Program-made: the position numbers and the translations under genes
Notes under the pieces: generated by a model
Seen by the model: only the letters and a program-made list of their open reading frames with translations
The model's database searches: none
Told to the model about the DNA's origin: nothing
Assembly: GCF_009380135.2 (NCBI RefSeq)
Contig: NZ_WHUT02000004.1
Location: 186,001 to 250,000 of the forward strand
Reading direction: 5' to 3'
Origin: Fertoeibacter niger
Lineage (GTDB): Bacteria; Pseudomonadota; Alphaproteobacteria; Rhodobacterales; Rhodobacteraceae
DNA: 64,000 nt
Shown: piece by piece, positions 42,839 to 52,853 of the stretch
Layout of the letters: every line of letters starts with the position of its first letter
Position numbering within the stretch: the first letter of the stretch is position 1

Positions 42839-43714
42839 ATGCTTGACGACGAAGCCATACACCCGCTGTTCCACGGCGCCCCGGCCACCGACGATTTCCG
42901 CAAGCTGCGCAAGCGGCTGGTGCGCGACGTGCGGGCGGCAATCGACACCTACGGCATGGTGCAGCGCGGCGCGCGCTGGCTGGTGTGCCTGTCGGGCGGC
43001 AAGGACAGCTATACCCTGCTGGCCGTGCTGCATGAGTTGAAGTGGCGCGGCCTGCTGCCGGTCGATCTGCTGGCCTGCAATCTTGATCAGGGGCAGCCCG
43101 GCTTTCCCGCCACGGTCCTGCCAGAGTTTCTGGCCAGCCGGGGCGTGCCGCACCGCATCGAGTATCAGGACACCTATTCCATCGTGATGGACAAGGTGCC
43201 CGCCGGACAGACCATGTGCGCGCTGTGTTCCCGGCTGCGGCGCGGCAACCTTTACCGCATCGCGCGGGAAGAGGGTTGCTCGGCGGTCGTGCTGGGCCAT
43301 CACCGCGATGATATTCTTGAGACTTTCTTCATGAACCTGTTTCATGGCGGGCGGCTGGCCACCATGCCGCCCAAGCTGGTGAACGAAGAGGGCGACCTGT
43401 TTCTTTACCGCCCGCTGGCCTTTGTGGCCGAAGCCGACTGCGCGGCTTTTGCCAGTGCCATGAACTATCCCATCATCCCCTGCGACCTGTGCGGGTCGCA
43501 GGACGGGTTGCAGCGCCAGCAGGTCAAGGCGATCCTCGACGGGTGGGAGGCGCGCAGCCCGGGCCGCCGTCAGGTGATGTTCCGCGCGCTGATGAATGCG
43601 CGGCCTTCGCATCTGCTGGACCCCGCCTTGTTCGACTTTGCCGGGCTGGCGATCCGCCCGCATGAGCCCACGGCAATTGATGAAAATCCGCCGCAACTTG
43701 CGGGTGAAAATTAA
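42839..43714 (+). CDS. ttcA: tRNA 2-thiocytidine biosynthesis protein TtcA
   Basis: The 291-residue protein has the PP-loop SGGKDS (residues 52-57), the Cys pair CALCSRLRR and the C-terminal CDLCGSQ, which hold the [4Fe-4S] cluster. TtcA thiolates cytidine 32 of certain tRNAs. It begins at [11 protein letters not shown]; upstream in-frame ATG at 42779 has no ribosome site. The gene is divergent from the pentapeptide gene. Confidence 0.95.
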   Translation: MLDDEAIHPLFHGAPATDDFRKLRKRLVRDVRAAIDTYGMVQRGARWLVCLSGGKDSYTLLAVLHELKWRGLLPVDLLACNLDQGQPGFPATVLPEFLASRGVPHRIEYQDTYSIVMDKVPAGQTMCALCSRLRRGNLYRIAREEGCSAVVLGHHRDDILETFFMNLFHGGRLATMPPKLVNEEGDLFLYRPLAFVAEADCAAFASAMNYPIIPCDLCGSQDGLQRQQVKAILDGWEARSPGRRQVMFRALMNARPSHLLDPALFDFAGLAIRPHEPTAIDENPPQLAGEN

Positions 43715-43790
43715 CGATCCGCACAGCGGCGCGCCCTATTCTGCGCGGGTCCGGGGCATCAGGCCCCATGCTGACAGCGGGGCAGGCAGA

Positions 43791-45323
43791 ATGGCGAGTG
43801 ACGGGTTGGGGCGGGCATTGCAGCGGCTGGGGGCACGGCTGCGGCAGCCCGAGATGATGGTTTTCCTGCCCGCGACCACGCTGGCGGCCTTCTGGTGGGG
43901 GGGCGAGCCTGCGCTTATACTTGCGGCCCTTGGGTTGCCGCTGGTTTTTGTGCTGCTGGGCGCGTTCCGCTGGGATGCCGATGACCCTGCGCATCTGGCG
44001 GAACATGCCGGTGGTCTGGCGCTGCGGCCCCAGATCATCAGCGCGCTGGACGTGGTTTTGCAGGACAGTGCCACCACCGGCAAGACCACCGCCTGTCTGG
44101 TGGTGCAGTTCGACGATGCCGCCGTGCTGCTGGACCGGCACGGGCGCGCGGCCCAGACCGAGGTGCTGCTGCGCAGTGCCGAACGCATCTGCGCGGCCCT
44201 GCGGCAGGGCGATACCGTGGCCCGGCTGGAGGGTGGCGGTTTCGCCATCGCCCTGGCCGAGGTGCGGCGGATGGATCTGGAAACGCTGGTGCAACTGGCC
44301 GCGCGGCTGCAATCGGCGCTGGCCCCCCCCATCAGCATCGACGCGGCACGGTTGTATATCACCTGCTCCATCGGCTTTTGCCTCGGCGCGCGCGCGCCCA
44401 CGGGCCGCGCCCTGCTGGATGCAGCACAGGTCGCGGCGGATGAGGCGCTGCGCAATGGCCCCGGTGCGATCCGCGCCTATGCGCCCGACATGGCGCGCAA
44501 ACGCGCCGACCGCGACGCCTACCGCGAGGTGCTGGAGATTGCGCTGGACCATGGCGAGATCCGCCCGCATTTCCAGCCGCAGATCAGCACCGATACCGGA
44601 ACGATCTCGGGGTTCGAGGCACTGGCGCGTTGGCACCACCCCGAACGCGGTCTGGTGCCGCCCGCCGAATTTCTGGATGCGATCGAAGAGGCGGGCCTGT
44701 CGGAACGTCTGGGCGAGGTGATCCTGTATCACGCGCTGACCGCACTGGTGCGCTGGGACAAGGCAGGGTTCCGGGTGCCGCGCGTGGGGGTGAATTTCTC
44801 GGCCGCCGAATTGCGCAACCCCAAGCTGGCGGAAAAGCTGAAATGGGAGCTGGACCGTTTTGACCTGACCCCCGACCGGCTGGCGGTGGAAATTCTGGAA
44901 ACCGTGGTGGCCGACACCGACAATGACGTGATCGTGCACAACATCGCGGCGCTGGCCCGGCTGGGCTGCGGCGTGGATCTGGATGATTTCGGCACCGGCC
45001 ATGCCTCGATCACCAATATCCGACGCTTCACCGTGCGCCGGCTGAAGATCGACCGCAGTTTCGTGACCCGGGTAGACGAAGACCGCGAACAGCAGAAAAT
45101 GGTGGCGGCCATCTTGTCGCTGGCCGAACAACTGGAACTGGAAACGCTGGCCGAGGGGGTGGAGACACCTGGTGAACATGCCATGCTGGCGCAACTGGGC
45201 TGCGGGCATGTGCAGGGTTTTGGCATCGCGCGCCCGATGCCGTTCGACGACACCTTCGACTGGATCAGCGGCCACCGCGCGCGCCAGATGGCAACGCCCA
45301 AGATCGGGCACAAGGCGCGGTAG
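43791..45323 (+). CDS. Membrane-linked c-di-GMP phosphodiesterase, degenerate GGDEF-EAL
   Basis: The 510-residue protein has two hydrophobic segments (residues 22-60), a degenerate GGDEF domain in which the signature is EGGGF (147-151) instead of GGDEF, and a full EAL domain. The EAL motif is at 276-278 (FEALARW), with VNFSAAEL, ILETVV, DDFGTGHASI and KIDRSF all present. It should be an active phosphodiesterase whose diguanylate-cyclase half has lost catalysis and may bind GTP for regulation. It starts at ATG 43791 after GGCAGGCAGA and follows ttcA by 76 bp. Confidence 0.88.
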   Translation: MASDGLGRALQRLGARLRQPEMMVFLPATTLAAFWWGGEPALILAALGLPLVFVLLGAFRWDADDPAHLAEHAGGLALRPQIISALDVVLQDSATTGKTTACLVVQFDDAAVLLDRHGRAAQTEVLLRSAERICAALRQGDTVARLEGGGFAIALAEVRRMDLETLVQLAARLQSALAPPISIDAARLYITCSIGFCLGARAPTGRALLDAAQVAADEALRNGPGAIRAYAPDMARKRADRDAYREVLEIALDHGEIRPHFQPQISTDTGTISGFEALARWHHPERGLVPPAEFLDAIEEAGLSERLGEVILYHALTALVRWDKAGFRVPRVGVNFSAAELRNPKLAEKLKWELDRFDLTPDRLAVEILETVVADTDNDVIVHNIAALARLGCGVDLDDFGTGHASITNIRRFTVRRLKIDRSFVTRVDEDREQQKMVAAILSLAEQLELETLAEGVETPGEHAMLAQLGCGHVQGFGIARPMPFDDTFDWISGHRARQMATPKIGHKAR

Positions 45324-45548
45324 GATGCAGATCAGTCCAGCGGCAGCAGAAGGGGTCAACAGCCTGACGCGCAAAGGCAGGCCCAATTCAGCCGGCATGA
45401 GCCAGTATCATGGGTGGCAAGGCGTTTCCGCCGGGTCTGGCGTGGCAAACCACCCCGCCCCTGCCCCAATCGGGGAAAACCGCTTGACCTTTGCCCCCCC
45501 CTTCTGTTGAACACCCGCTGACCCTGAACAGGAACGGCGGTGGCTTTG

Positions 45549-47390
45549 ATGGACGACCAGAACAAGAACCTCATCTTTGCGACCGTGCTGAGTTTCATTG
45601 TGATCATGGTGTGGTTCGTGCTGTTTCCCCCGCCAGAGCCCGTGCCACCTGCACCCACCGAAGTCGCCACAACCGCTGATGGCAACGCGCTGGTGCCGCC
45701 GGGTGAGGCCACGATCGGCACAGGGGCAGCACCCGAGGCAACCGCCGAGGCTCCGCGTCTGGATATCGACACACCGCGCCTGCAAGGCTCGATCTCGCTT
45801 CTGGGCGGGCGGATCGACGATCTGTCGCTGAAAACCTACCGCGAAACGCTGGACCCGTCCTCGCCCATCGTGCGGCTGCTGTCGCCGGTCGGCCAGCCCA
45901 ACGCCTATTACGCGCTTTATGGCTGGGCCCCGGGCGGCAGTCTGGCCTTTGAGGATGTGCCGGGGGCCAACACGCCCTGGACCATCGCCGATGGGGCCAC
46001 GCTGGCCCCCGACCAGCCCGTCACCCTGCGCTGGGACAATGGCAAGGGCCTGATCTTCACCCGGCAGATCGCGGTGGATGACCGCTATATGTTCACCGTC
46101 ACCGAAAGCGTGCAGAACACCACCGATGCCGAAGTGCGCCTTGCCCCCTACGGCATCGTGGCCCGGCATGGCGAACCGCAGGGCTTGCAGAATTTCTTCG
46201 TTCTGCACGAAGGCGTTGTGGGCCGTGCCGATGGCGAGTTGACAGAAATCGGCTATGATGACACCACCGAACTGCCGCGCATCGACCGCGAAGCGGCACT
46301 TGCCGAGGTGGTAGAGGCCACGACCGATGGCTGGATCGGCTTTACCGACAAATACTGGATGACCACGCTGATCCCGCAGCAGGGCCAGCCCTTCACATCC
46401 GTGACCAAATATGTGCCTGGTGCCGCGATCTATCAGACCGAGACGCGCCAACCTGTCATGGCTGTGGCCCCCGGTGCCACGGCCAGCAGCGAATCGCGGC
46501 TGTTCGCGGGGGCGAAGGAATGGGAAGCCATCCGCAGCTACCAGAACGAAGGCGGCATCGCGGGGTTCATCGACTCGATCGACTGGGGCTGGTTCTTCTT
46601 CCTGACCAAGCCGATTTTCGCCCTGCTGCACTGGCTGAACCTGCAGATCGGCAACATGGGTCTGGCCATCATCGCGCTGACCCTGGTGCTGAAAGCGATC
46701 GTCTTTCCGCTGTCTTACAAATCCTATGTCTCGATGGCCCGGATGAAGGAATTGCAGCCCGAGATGGAGGCGCTGAAGGAACGCGCGGGCGACGACAAGC
46801 AGATGATGCAGCGCGAGATGATGAAGCTGTACAAGGAAAAGAAGGTGAACCCGGCCGCGGGCTGTTTGCCGATCTTGATCCAGATTCCGATTTTCTTCAG
46901 CCTTTACAAAGTGATATTTGTCACGCTGGAACTGCGCCACGCGCCATTCTTTGGCTGGCTCAATGACCTGTCGGCACCTGACGCATCGTCACTTTACAAC
47001 CTGTTCGGCCTGCTGCCCTGGGGCACACCCGAACCTGGCAGCATTCTGGCGCTGATCTTCATCGGGGTCTTGCCGATCCTGCTGGGTATCTCGATGTGGT
47101 TGCAGCAGAAACTGAACCCGGCCCCCACCGACCCGGCGCAGGCGATGATCTTTGCCTGGATGCCCTGGGTGTTCATGTTCATGCTGGGCAGCTTTGCCAG
47201 CGGGCTGGTGGTCTACTGGATTGCCAACAACATCATCACCTTCACGCAGCAATACGCGATCATGCGCAGCCACGGCCACCGGCCGGACATTTTCGGCAAC
47301 ATCAAATCCGGCTTCAAGAAGAAGCCGGTGGTGGCCACGGCGGCGAATGACCCGAAACCGCCTGTAAAAAAGACCCCGGCCAAGAAATGA
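45549..47390 (+). CDS. yidC: Membrane protein insertase YidC
   Basis: The 613-residue protein has the N-terminal transmembrane anchor (NLIFATVLSFIVIMVWFVLF), a periplasmic beta domain (about residues 55-340), and five C-terminal transmembrane segments with SYKSYVSMARMKELQPEME and NPAAGCLPILIQIPIFFSLYKV. It inserts Sec-dependent and independent inner-membrane proteins. A GTG three codons earlier (45540) is possible. It overlaps the MOSC gene by four bases. Confidence 0.96.
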   Translation: MDDQNKNLIFATVLSFIVIMVWFVLFPPPEPVPPAPTEVATTADGNALVPPGEATIGTGAAPEATAEAPRLDIDTPRLQGSISLLGGRIDDLSLKTYRETLDPSSPIVRLLSPVGQPNAYYALYGWAPGGSLAFEDVPGANTPWTIADGATLAPDQPVTLRWDNGKGLIFTRQIAVDDRYMFTVTESVQNTTDAEVRLAPYGIVARHGEPQGLQNFFVLHEGVVGRADGELTEIGYDDTTELPRIDREAALAEVVEATTDGWIGFTDKYWMTTLIPQQGQPFTSVTKYVPGAAIYQTETRQPVMAVAPGATASSESRLFAGAKEWEAIRSYQNEGGIAGFIDSIDWGWFFFLTKPIFALLHWLNLQIGNMGLAIIALTLVLKAIVFPLSYKSYVSMARMKELQPEMEALKERAGDDKQMMQREMMKLYKEKKVNPAAGCLPILIQIPIFFSLYKVIFVTLELRHAPFFGWLNDLSAPDASSLYNLFGLLPWGTPEPGSILALIFIGVLPILLGISMWLQQKLNPAPTDPAQAMIFAWMPWVFMFMLGSFASGLVVYWIANNIITFTQQYAIMRSHGHRPDIFGNIKSGFKKKPVVATAANDPKPPVKKTPAKK

Positions 47391-48127
47391 CAGTGCATCT
47401 GGCCCATATCTGCCGCCACCCGATCAAGGCCCACGGACGCGAGGTTCTCGCGTCCGTTCTGCTTTCGGCGGGGGAATGCCTGCCGTTTGACCGCCATTGG
47501 GCTGTCGCGCATGAGGCGGCGAAACTGCGTGATGGCTGGAGCCCCTGCGCCAACTTCGCGCGTGGGGCCAAGGCACCCGCCCTGATGGCGATCACTTCGA
47601 CACTGGAAGGCGACCGGCTGACGCTGCGCCACCCAGACCGGCCGGATCTGACGTTCCGCCCGGATGATCCCGCCGATCTGCCCGCGTTTCTTGCATGGGT
47701 CGGCCCGCTGAACCCGCCCGACCGGGCGCAGCCCGCGGCCATCGTCAAGGCCGGGCGTGGAATGACTGACAGTGATTTTCCCTCGGTGGCGATCCTGTCG
47801 CTGGCATCGCTGCGCGAACTGTCAGCGCGCATGGGGCAGGATCTGTCGATCCACCGCTGGCGCGGCAATCTGTGGCTGGAGGGGATGGAACCCTTCGCCG
47901 AATTCGGCCTGATCGGGCAAAGCCTGCGCATCGGCGAGGCTGTGATGCGGATCGAGGAGCGTATCACCCGCTGCCGCGCGACCATGGCTGACCCGGATAC
48001 CGGCCATGTCAACGGTGATACGCTGGCCGGGTTGCAGGCGGCCCATGGGCATCAGGATTTCGGCGTTTACGCCACTGTAACCAACGGCGGCACCATCGCC
48101 GTGAATGACATTGTGGAGCTGCCGTGA
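47387..48127 (+). CDS. MOSC-domain protein
   Basis: The 246-residue protein has an N-terminal MOSC beta barrel-like start (LAHICRHPIKAHGREVLASVLLSAGECLPFDRHWAV) and a C-terminal MOSC core with the conserved cysteine in ITRCRATMADPDTGHVN. MOSC proteins bind molybdopterin or transfer sulfur. It overlaps yidC by four bases and engB by four (GTGA). Its role is not set by context. Confidence 0.85.
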   Translation: MTVHLAHICRHPIKAHGREVLASVLLSAGECLPFDRHWAVAHEAAKLRDGWSPCANFARGAKAPALMAITSTLEGDRLTLRHPDRPDLTFRPDDPADLPAFLAWVGPLNPPDRAQPAAIVKAGRGMTDSDFPSVAILSLASLRELSARMGQDLSIHRWRGNLWLEGMEPFAEFGLIGQSLRIGEAVMRIEERITRCRATMADPDTGHVNGDTLAGLQAAHGHQDFGVYATVTNGGTIAVNDIVELP

Positions 48128-48777
48128 ACGCCCTGCCCTTTCCCCTTGCCCCCGAACCCGAAGATGCCGCGCGCGAGGCGGGGCGGCTGCTGTTCGCCGG
48201 GCCGGTGGATTTCGTCAAGGGTGTGGTGGCCATGCCCGGCCTGCCCCCCGCCGACCGGCTGGAGGTTTGCTTTGCGGGCCGCTCCAACGTCGGAAAATCC
48301 AGCCTGATCAACGCGCTGACCGGGCGCAAATCGCTGGCCCGCGCGTCGAACACGCCGGGCCGCACGCAAGAGATCAACTATTTCGCGCTGGGGGATCAGC
48401 GGTATATGGTTGACCTTCCGGGCTATGGCTATGCCGAGGCACCGCTGGCCATCGTGCAGAAATGGCAGGCGCTGCTGAAATCCTATCTGTCGGGGCGGCA
48501 AACCCTGCGCCGGGCCTTCGTGCTGATCGACACGCGGCATGGTGTGAAGGCGGTGGATGAGGAAATCCTGCAACTGCTGGACCGTTCGGCGGTCACGTTT
48601 CAGGCAGTGCTGACCAAGGCCGACAAGGTCAGCCGGGCCGAGCGTGACGCGATCATCGACCAGGTGCGCAGCGCGCTGTCAAAGCACCCGGCGGCCTACC
48701 CCGAGCTGGTCGTGACCAGTTCCGAAAAGGGCGACGGGATAGAAACGTTGCGCGCCATCATCGCCACGCTGGAGTGA
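48124..48777 (+). CDS. yihA: Ribosome biogenesis GTPase EngB/YihA
   Basis: The 217-residue protein starts with GTG and has the G1 motif GRSNVGKSS (Lys58), TPGRTQ (switch), DLPGYGYA and the TKAD specificity motif. EngB is required for 50S assembly. It is the third gene of the yidC-MOSC-engB unit, an arrangement common in Rhodobacteraceae. It ends next to a convergent gene with no gap. Confidence 0.94.
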   Translation: MNALPFPLAPEPEDAAREAGRLLFAGPVDFVKGVVAMPGLPPADRLEVCFAGRSNVGKSSLINALTGRKSLARASNTPGRTQEINYFALGDQRYMVDLPGYGYAEAPLAIVQKWQALLKSYLSGRQTLRRAFVLIDTRHGVKAVDEEILQLLDRSAVTFQAVLTKADKVSRAERDAIIDQVRSALSKHPAAYPELVVTSSEKGDGIETLRAIIATLE

Positions 48778-49080
48778 TCAGGCACTGGCCACAAAAGCCA
48801 GATGCGCCTTAACCAGCGCGCGGAAATCGTCGGTCGCCGTAAAGGTTTCATGCAGGGCGCGCAGGGTGCTGGCCTCTTCCTCCACATCCATCACTTCGGA
48901 ATAGGTCTTGCCCGCCGCCCAGAAAAGGAATGTGGAAATCGCGCTGTCGGTATCCCATTCGATGCGGGCCGAGGGGCTTTCCGAGATTTTGCCCAAGCGC
49001 ACCCGGGCATCGGGCGCGCATTCGGCCACCACCGCCCGGGCGATGCCGACCAATTCATCCATCGCCACAACCTCAGACAT
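48778..49080 (-). CDS. Hypothetical 100-residue protein
   Basis: A predicted all-cytoplasmic 100-residue protein with VRLGKISESPSARIEWDTDSAISTFLFW, a strand-helix pattern, and a helix-rich C-terminus (LRALHETFTATDDFRALVKAHLAFVASA). I do not recognise a family. Its start overlaps the SDR gene by eight bases, so it is co-transcribed with it. Confidence 0.6.
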   Translation of the reverse strand: MSEVVAMDELVGIARAVVAECAPDARVRLGKISESPSARIEWDTDSAISTFLFWAAGKTYSEVMDVEEEASTLRALHETFTATDDFRALVKAHLAFVASA

Positions 49081-49804
49081 GCTGCGCCCCGTTCACCTCG
49101 ATCTCGGCACCCGAGATATAGCTCGACTGGTCCGAACACAAAAACCAGATCACATCGGCCACTTCGCGCGGCTGCCCCAGACGCCGCATCGGCAGTTGGT
49201 CGACGATCTTGTCGGTGCCGGGCGACAGGATGGCGGTTTCCACCTCACCCGGCGCAATCGCATTCACCCGCACGCCCAAGGGCCCGAAATCATGCGCCAT
49301 TTCCCGCGTCAGCGCCGCCAGCGCCGCCTTTGACGTGGCATAGGCCGCCCCGGCAAAGGGATGCACCCGCACCCCGGCAATGGAGGTGACGTTGACGACC
49401 GAGCCTTTGGTGGCCGCCAGTTCCGCCTGCAAGCCCCGCGCAAGAATCACCGAGGAAAAGAAATTCACATGGAACACCTGCCCCCAGGTGCGCAGATCGG
49501 TTTCCAGCGTGTTCAACCGCTTGCCACCCTCACCTTTCGGCGAGATGCCCGCGTTGTTCACCAGCGCATGCAGCCGCCCGTTGATTTTGCCCTTGATCGT
49601 CTCGATCGCCTCGATGGTTTTCTTGGGGTCGGCCAGATCAATCTGGATGTGATTCTCCTCGCCCCCCGGCCAGGGGCAGCGCGGATCGAACGGCTGGCGC
49701 GAGCAGGTCAGCACCCGCCAGCCCTCGGCCGAGAACCGCTTTACCGTGGCATGCCCGATGCCCCGGCTGGCCCCCGTCAACACCAGCGTCTTCTGTTCGG
49801 TCAT
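49073..49804 (-). CDS. Short-chain dehydrogenase/reductase
   Basis: The 243-residue SDR has TGASRGIG as the cofactor motif, NNAGI, the catalytic Ser in VTSIAG, and YATSK with the catalytic Tyr and Lys. These are the classical SDR residues; the substrate is unknown. The start at [11 protein letters not shown] has GAGGT upstream; the frame opens 16 codons earlier. With the small gene it forms an inserted leftward pair between engB and argB. Confidence 0.9.
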   Translation of the reverse strand: MTEQKTLVLTGASRGIGHATVKRFSAEGWRVLTCSRQPFDPRCPWPGGEENHIQIDLADPKKTIEAIETIKGKINGRLHALVNNAGISPKGEGGKRLNTLETDLRTWGQVFHVNFFSSVILARGLQAELAATKGSVVNVTSIAGVRVHPFAGAAYATSKAALAALTREMAHDFGPLGVRVNAIAPGEVETAILSPGTDKIVDQLPMRRLGQPREVADVIWFLCSDQSSYISGAEIEVNGAQHV

Positions 49805-49917
49805 CGCAACCTCCTGTTGCGGCGACCCTACGCGCGCTGCGGGAATTTGCAAGGCAAGCAGGCTTGGCAGGGGGCAGCAAAGCCGCTACCAAAAGCGCGG
49901 ACCTCAGGAACCGCCCT

Positions 49918-50817
49918 ATGAAAAAGCAGCTAGCCATGATGCGAGACTCGATCGCCACCGCCCGGACGCTGTCCGAGGCGCTTCCCTATATGCAGCGTTA
50001 TGCCGGCGCCGTTGTGGTCGTGAAATTCGGCGGCAATGCCATGGGCGACGAGGCCGCCATGGCCGAATTTGCCCGCGATATCGTGCTGATGCGGCAAGTG
50101 GGCGTGAATCCGGTCGTCGTTCATGGTGGCGGGCCGATGATCAACGACCTGCTGGGCAAGCTCGGCATCGAATCACGCTTTGTCCGGGGCAAGCGGGTGA
50201 CGGACAAGGCCACGGTCGAGGTGGTTGAGATGGTGCTGACCGGCCTTGTGAACAAGCGCATCGTGCAGGCCATCATGGATGAGGGCGGTCGCGCCGTGGG
50301 GCTTTCGGGCAAGGATGATGATCTGATGGTCTGCGTCGCCGATGACCCGGAACTGGGTTTTGTCGGCAAGCCGGTAGAAATGAACGTGCAGGTGCTGCGC
50401 GATCTGTTCGCGGCGGGCATCATCCCGGTCGTGGCCCCGGTTGCCACCGGGATGGACGCGAACGAGACGTTCAACGTGAATGGCGATACGGCGGCGGGTG
50501 CCATTGCCGGCGCGCTGCAGGCCGACCGTCTGCTGCTGCTGACCGACGTGTCGGGGGTGAAGAACGCGGCGGGCGAGATCATGACCCAGATGACCCCGGA
50601 CGAGGTGCGCGCGATGATTGCCGATGGCACCATCGCGGGCGGCATGATCCCGAAAACCGAAACCGCGCTGGAGGCGGTAGAGGCGGGCGTGCGCGCCGTG
50701 GTCATTCTTGACGGCCGCATCCCCAACGCCTGCCTTCTGGAACTGTTCACCGACCATGGGTCAGGCTCGATGATCCGCACCACCGAACCCCGGGTGAAAC
50801 CGCGCCTGAAACGCTGA
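49918..50817 (+). CDS. argB: Acetylglutamate kinase
   Basis: The 299-residue protein has [40 protein letters not shown] and [14 protein letters not shown], all typical of ArgB, which phosphorylates N-acetylglutamate. The C-terminal [15 protein letters not shown] and the acidic end fit the arginine-sensitive type. It starts at [10 protein letters not shown] with AGGAACC upstream; the frame continues 18 codons earlier. Confidence 0.97.
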   Translation: MKKQLAMMRDSIATARTLSEALPYMQRYAGAVVVVKFGGNAMGDEAAMAEFARDIVLMRQVGVNPVVVHGGGPMINDLLGKLGIESRFVRGKRVTDKATVEVVEMVLTGLVNKRIVQAIMDEGGRAVGLSGKDDDLMVCVADDPELGFVGKPVEMNVQVLRDLFAAGIIPVVAPVATGMDANETFNVNGDTAAGAIAGALQADRLLLLTDVSGVKNAAGEIMTQMTPDEVRAMIADGTIAGGMIPKTETALEAVEAGVRAVVILDGRIPNACLLELFTDHGSGSMIRTTEPRVKPRLKR

Positions 50818-50828
50818 CCGGTCCGGCG

Positions 50829-51473
50829 ATGCTGGACCGTATCGCCACGCTTGCCGCGCCGCACCATCTGGCGGTGTTTGGTGGTTTTGCCGCGGGTCCG
50901 GGCGATGCCGTGCCGCCGGGCACCCGGACCCTGCTGCTGCTGGGCCCGGCAGAGCCCGGTTTCTGGCCGCACCTGACAGCCCAGCCCGAATGGCAGGATG
51001 GCCGCCCCGACCCGATTGACCGCTGGTCGCGCCGGGTGATCGGGCGCATCGCCTGCGACCTGCGGGCCAAGGCGCTGTTTCCCTTTGGCGGCCCGCCCTG
51101 GCATCCGTTCTACTCCTGGGCGCTGCGGTCGGGCCGGGCCTGGGCCTCGCCGGTGCAACTCCTGGTGCATGACAGTGCGGGGCTGTTCGTGTCCTACCGG
51201 GGCGCTTTGGCGCTGCGCGAGGCGATAGATTTGCCCGCGCCGCCACCCTCCCCCTGCCCCGCCTGCGCCAAACCCTGCCTCACCGCCTGCCCGGCCCATG
51301 CCCTGACCGGCGCGGGCTATGACCTGCCCGCCTGCCACAGCCACCTCGACCGCGCGGAGGGGCAGGATTGCATGACCCAGGGCTGTGCCGTGCGCCGCGC
51401 TTGCCCCCTGTCACAGGCTTATGCAAGGATGGCAGACCAATCCGCGTATCACATGGGGCAGTTCCACCGATGA
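50829..51473 (+). CDS. Ferredoxin-domain protein, QueG-like C-terminal cysteine pattern
   Basis: The 214-residue protein has an alpha-beta N-terminal region (residues 1-130) and a cysteine cluster CPACAKPCLTACPAHAL, then CHSHLD and CMTQGCAVRRACP. The spacing fits one or two [4Fe-4S] clusters, as in the C-terminal part of epoxyqueuosine reductase-like proteins. The cobalamin-binding domain of QueG is absent. It may transfer electrons to an unknown partner. It starts 12 bp after argB and overlaps the phosphatase gene by four bases. Confidence 0.72.
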   Translation: MLDRIATLAAPHHLAVFGGFAAGPGDAVPPGTRTLLLLGPAEPGFWPHLTAQPEWQDGRPDPIDRWSRRVIGRIACDLRAKALFPFGGPPWHPFYSWALRSGRAWASPVQLLVHDSAGLFVSYRGALALREAIDLPAPPPSPCPACAKPCLTACPAHALTGAGYDLPACHSHLDRAEGQDCMTQGCAVRRACPLSQAYARMADQSAYHMGQFHR

Positions 51474-51976
51474 CCAAACGCCTGATCCTGACCCGCCATG
51501 CCAAATCCGCCTGGGACGACCCGCTGGTCCCCGACCATGACCGCCCGCTGAACGAACGCGGCAAGGCCGCCGCCGCCGATCTGGGCGACTGGCTGGCCTC
51601 GCGTGGCTATGTGCCCGATGAGGTGCTGTGTTCCGACGCGCTGCGCACCCGTAAGACATGGAGTGGTATCGCCCCCGCCCTGCCGGGAACGCCGATCCTG
51701 CACCTGAAACCCACGCTCTACCACGCCGGCCCCGATGTGATGCTGGCCGTGCTGCGCCATGCCACCAGCGACACCGTGATGATGATCGGCCACAACCCGG
51801 GCATCGCCGAATTCGCGCACCGCCTCGTGGCCCGCGCGCCGCTGAATCCGGAATTTCAGCGTTACCCGACCGGCGCCACGCTGGTGGCTGAATTCGAGAC
51901 GGACAACTGGGCAGATGTGGCCTATGGCGCGGGCGTAACGCTGGATTTCATCGTCCCGCGTGAGCTGGTAATCTGA
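51470..51976 (+). CDS. SixA-like histidine phosphatase
   Basis: The 168-residue protein has the RHAKSAW motif with the nucleophilic His, the LNERGKAAAADLGDWL helix, and MIGHNPGIAEF with the second His. These place it with SixA-type phosphohistidine phosphatases of the RHG superfamily. The start at MTKRLILTRHAK overlaps the previous gene. It is followed by repeat copy D, which likely terminates it against the convergent transporter genes. Confidence 0.88.
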   Translation: MTKRLILTRHAKSAWDDPLVPDHDRPLNERGKAAAADLGDWLASRGYVPDEVLCSDALRTRKTWSGIAPALPGTPILHLKPTLYHAGPDVMLAVLRHATSDTVMMIGHNPGIAEFAHRLVARAPLNPEFQRYPTGATLVAEFETDNWADVAYGAGVTLDFIVPRELVI

Positions 51977-52000
51977 TGTTCTTGTCTATTTTCTGCCCTT

Positions 52001-52041
52001 AAATATCCCCGGGGGGTCCGGGGGGCAGGCAGCCCCCCGGC
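52001..52041. repeat. Intergenic GC-hairpin repeat, copy D
   Basis: The 41 bases are identical to 37650-37690, with the stem CCGGGGGGC (52018-52026) / GCCCCCCGG (52032-52040). It sits between the convergent sixA-like and aapP genes, so it is placed to act as a bidirectional terminator. The CTCTTTCCAG block seen in copy C is absent; TTTTCTGCCC is there instead. Confidence 0.8.
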
Positions 52042-52053
52042 TCCGCCCCCGGC

Positions 52054-52842
<789 letters not shown>

Positions 52843-52853
52843 GGGTCTGCTCC

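Noticed and set aside
42740-43696. N-terminal extension of the pentapeptide protein
   Set aside because: The continuous frame is the complement of ttcA and has no membrane or repeat features; ttcA is well supported on the other strand.
45325-45510. Small rightward frame between the EAL gene and yidC
   Set aside because: No ribosome site, motif or signal; probably the yidC leader region.
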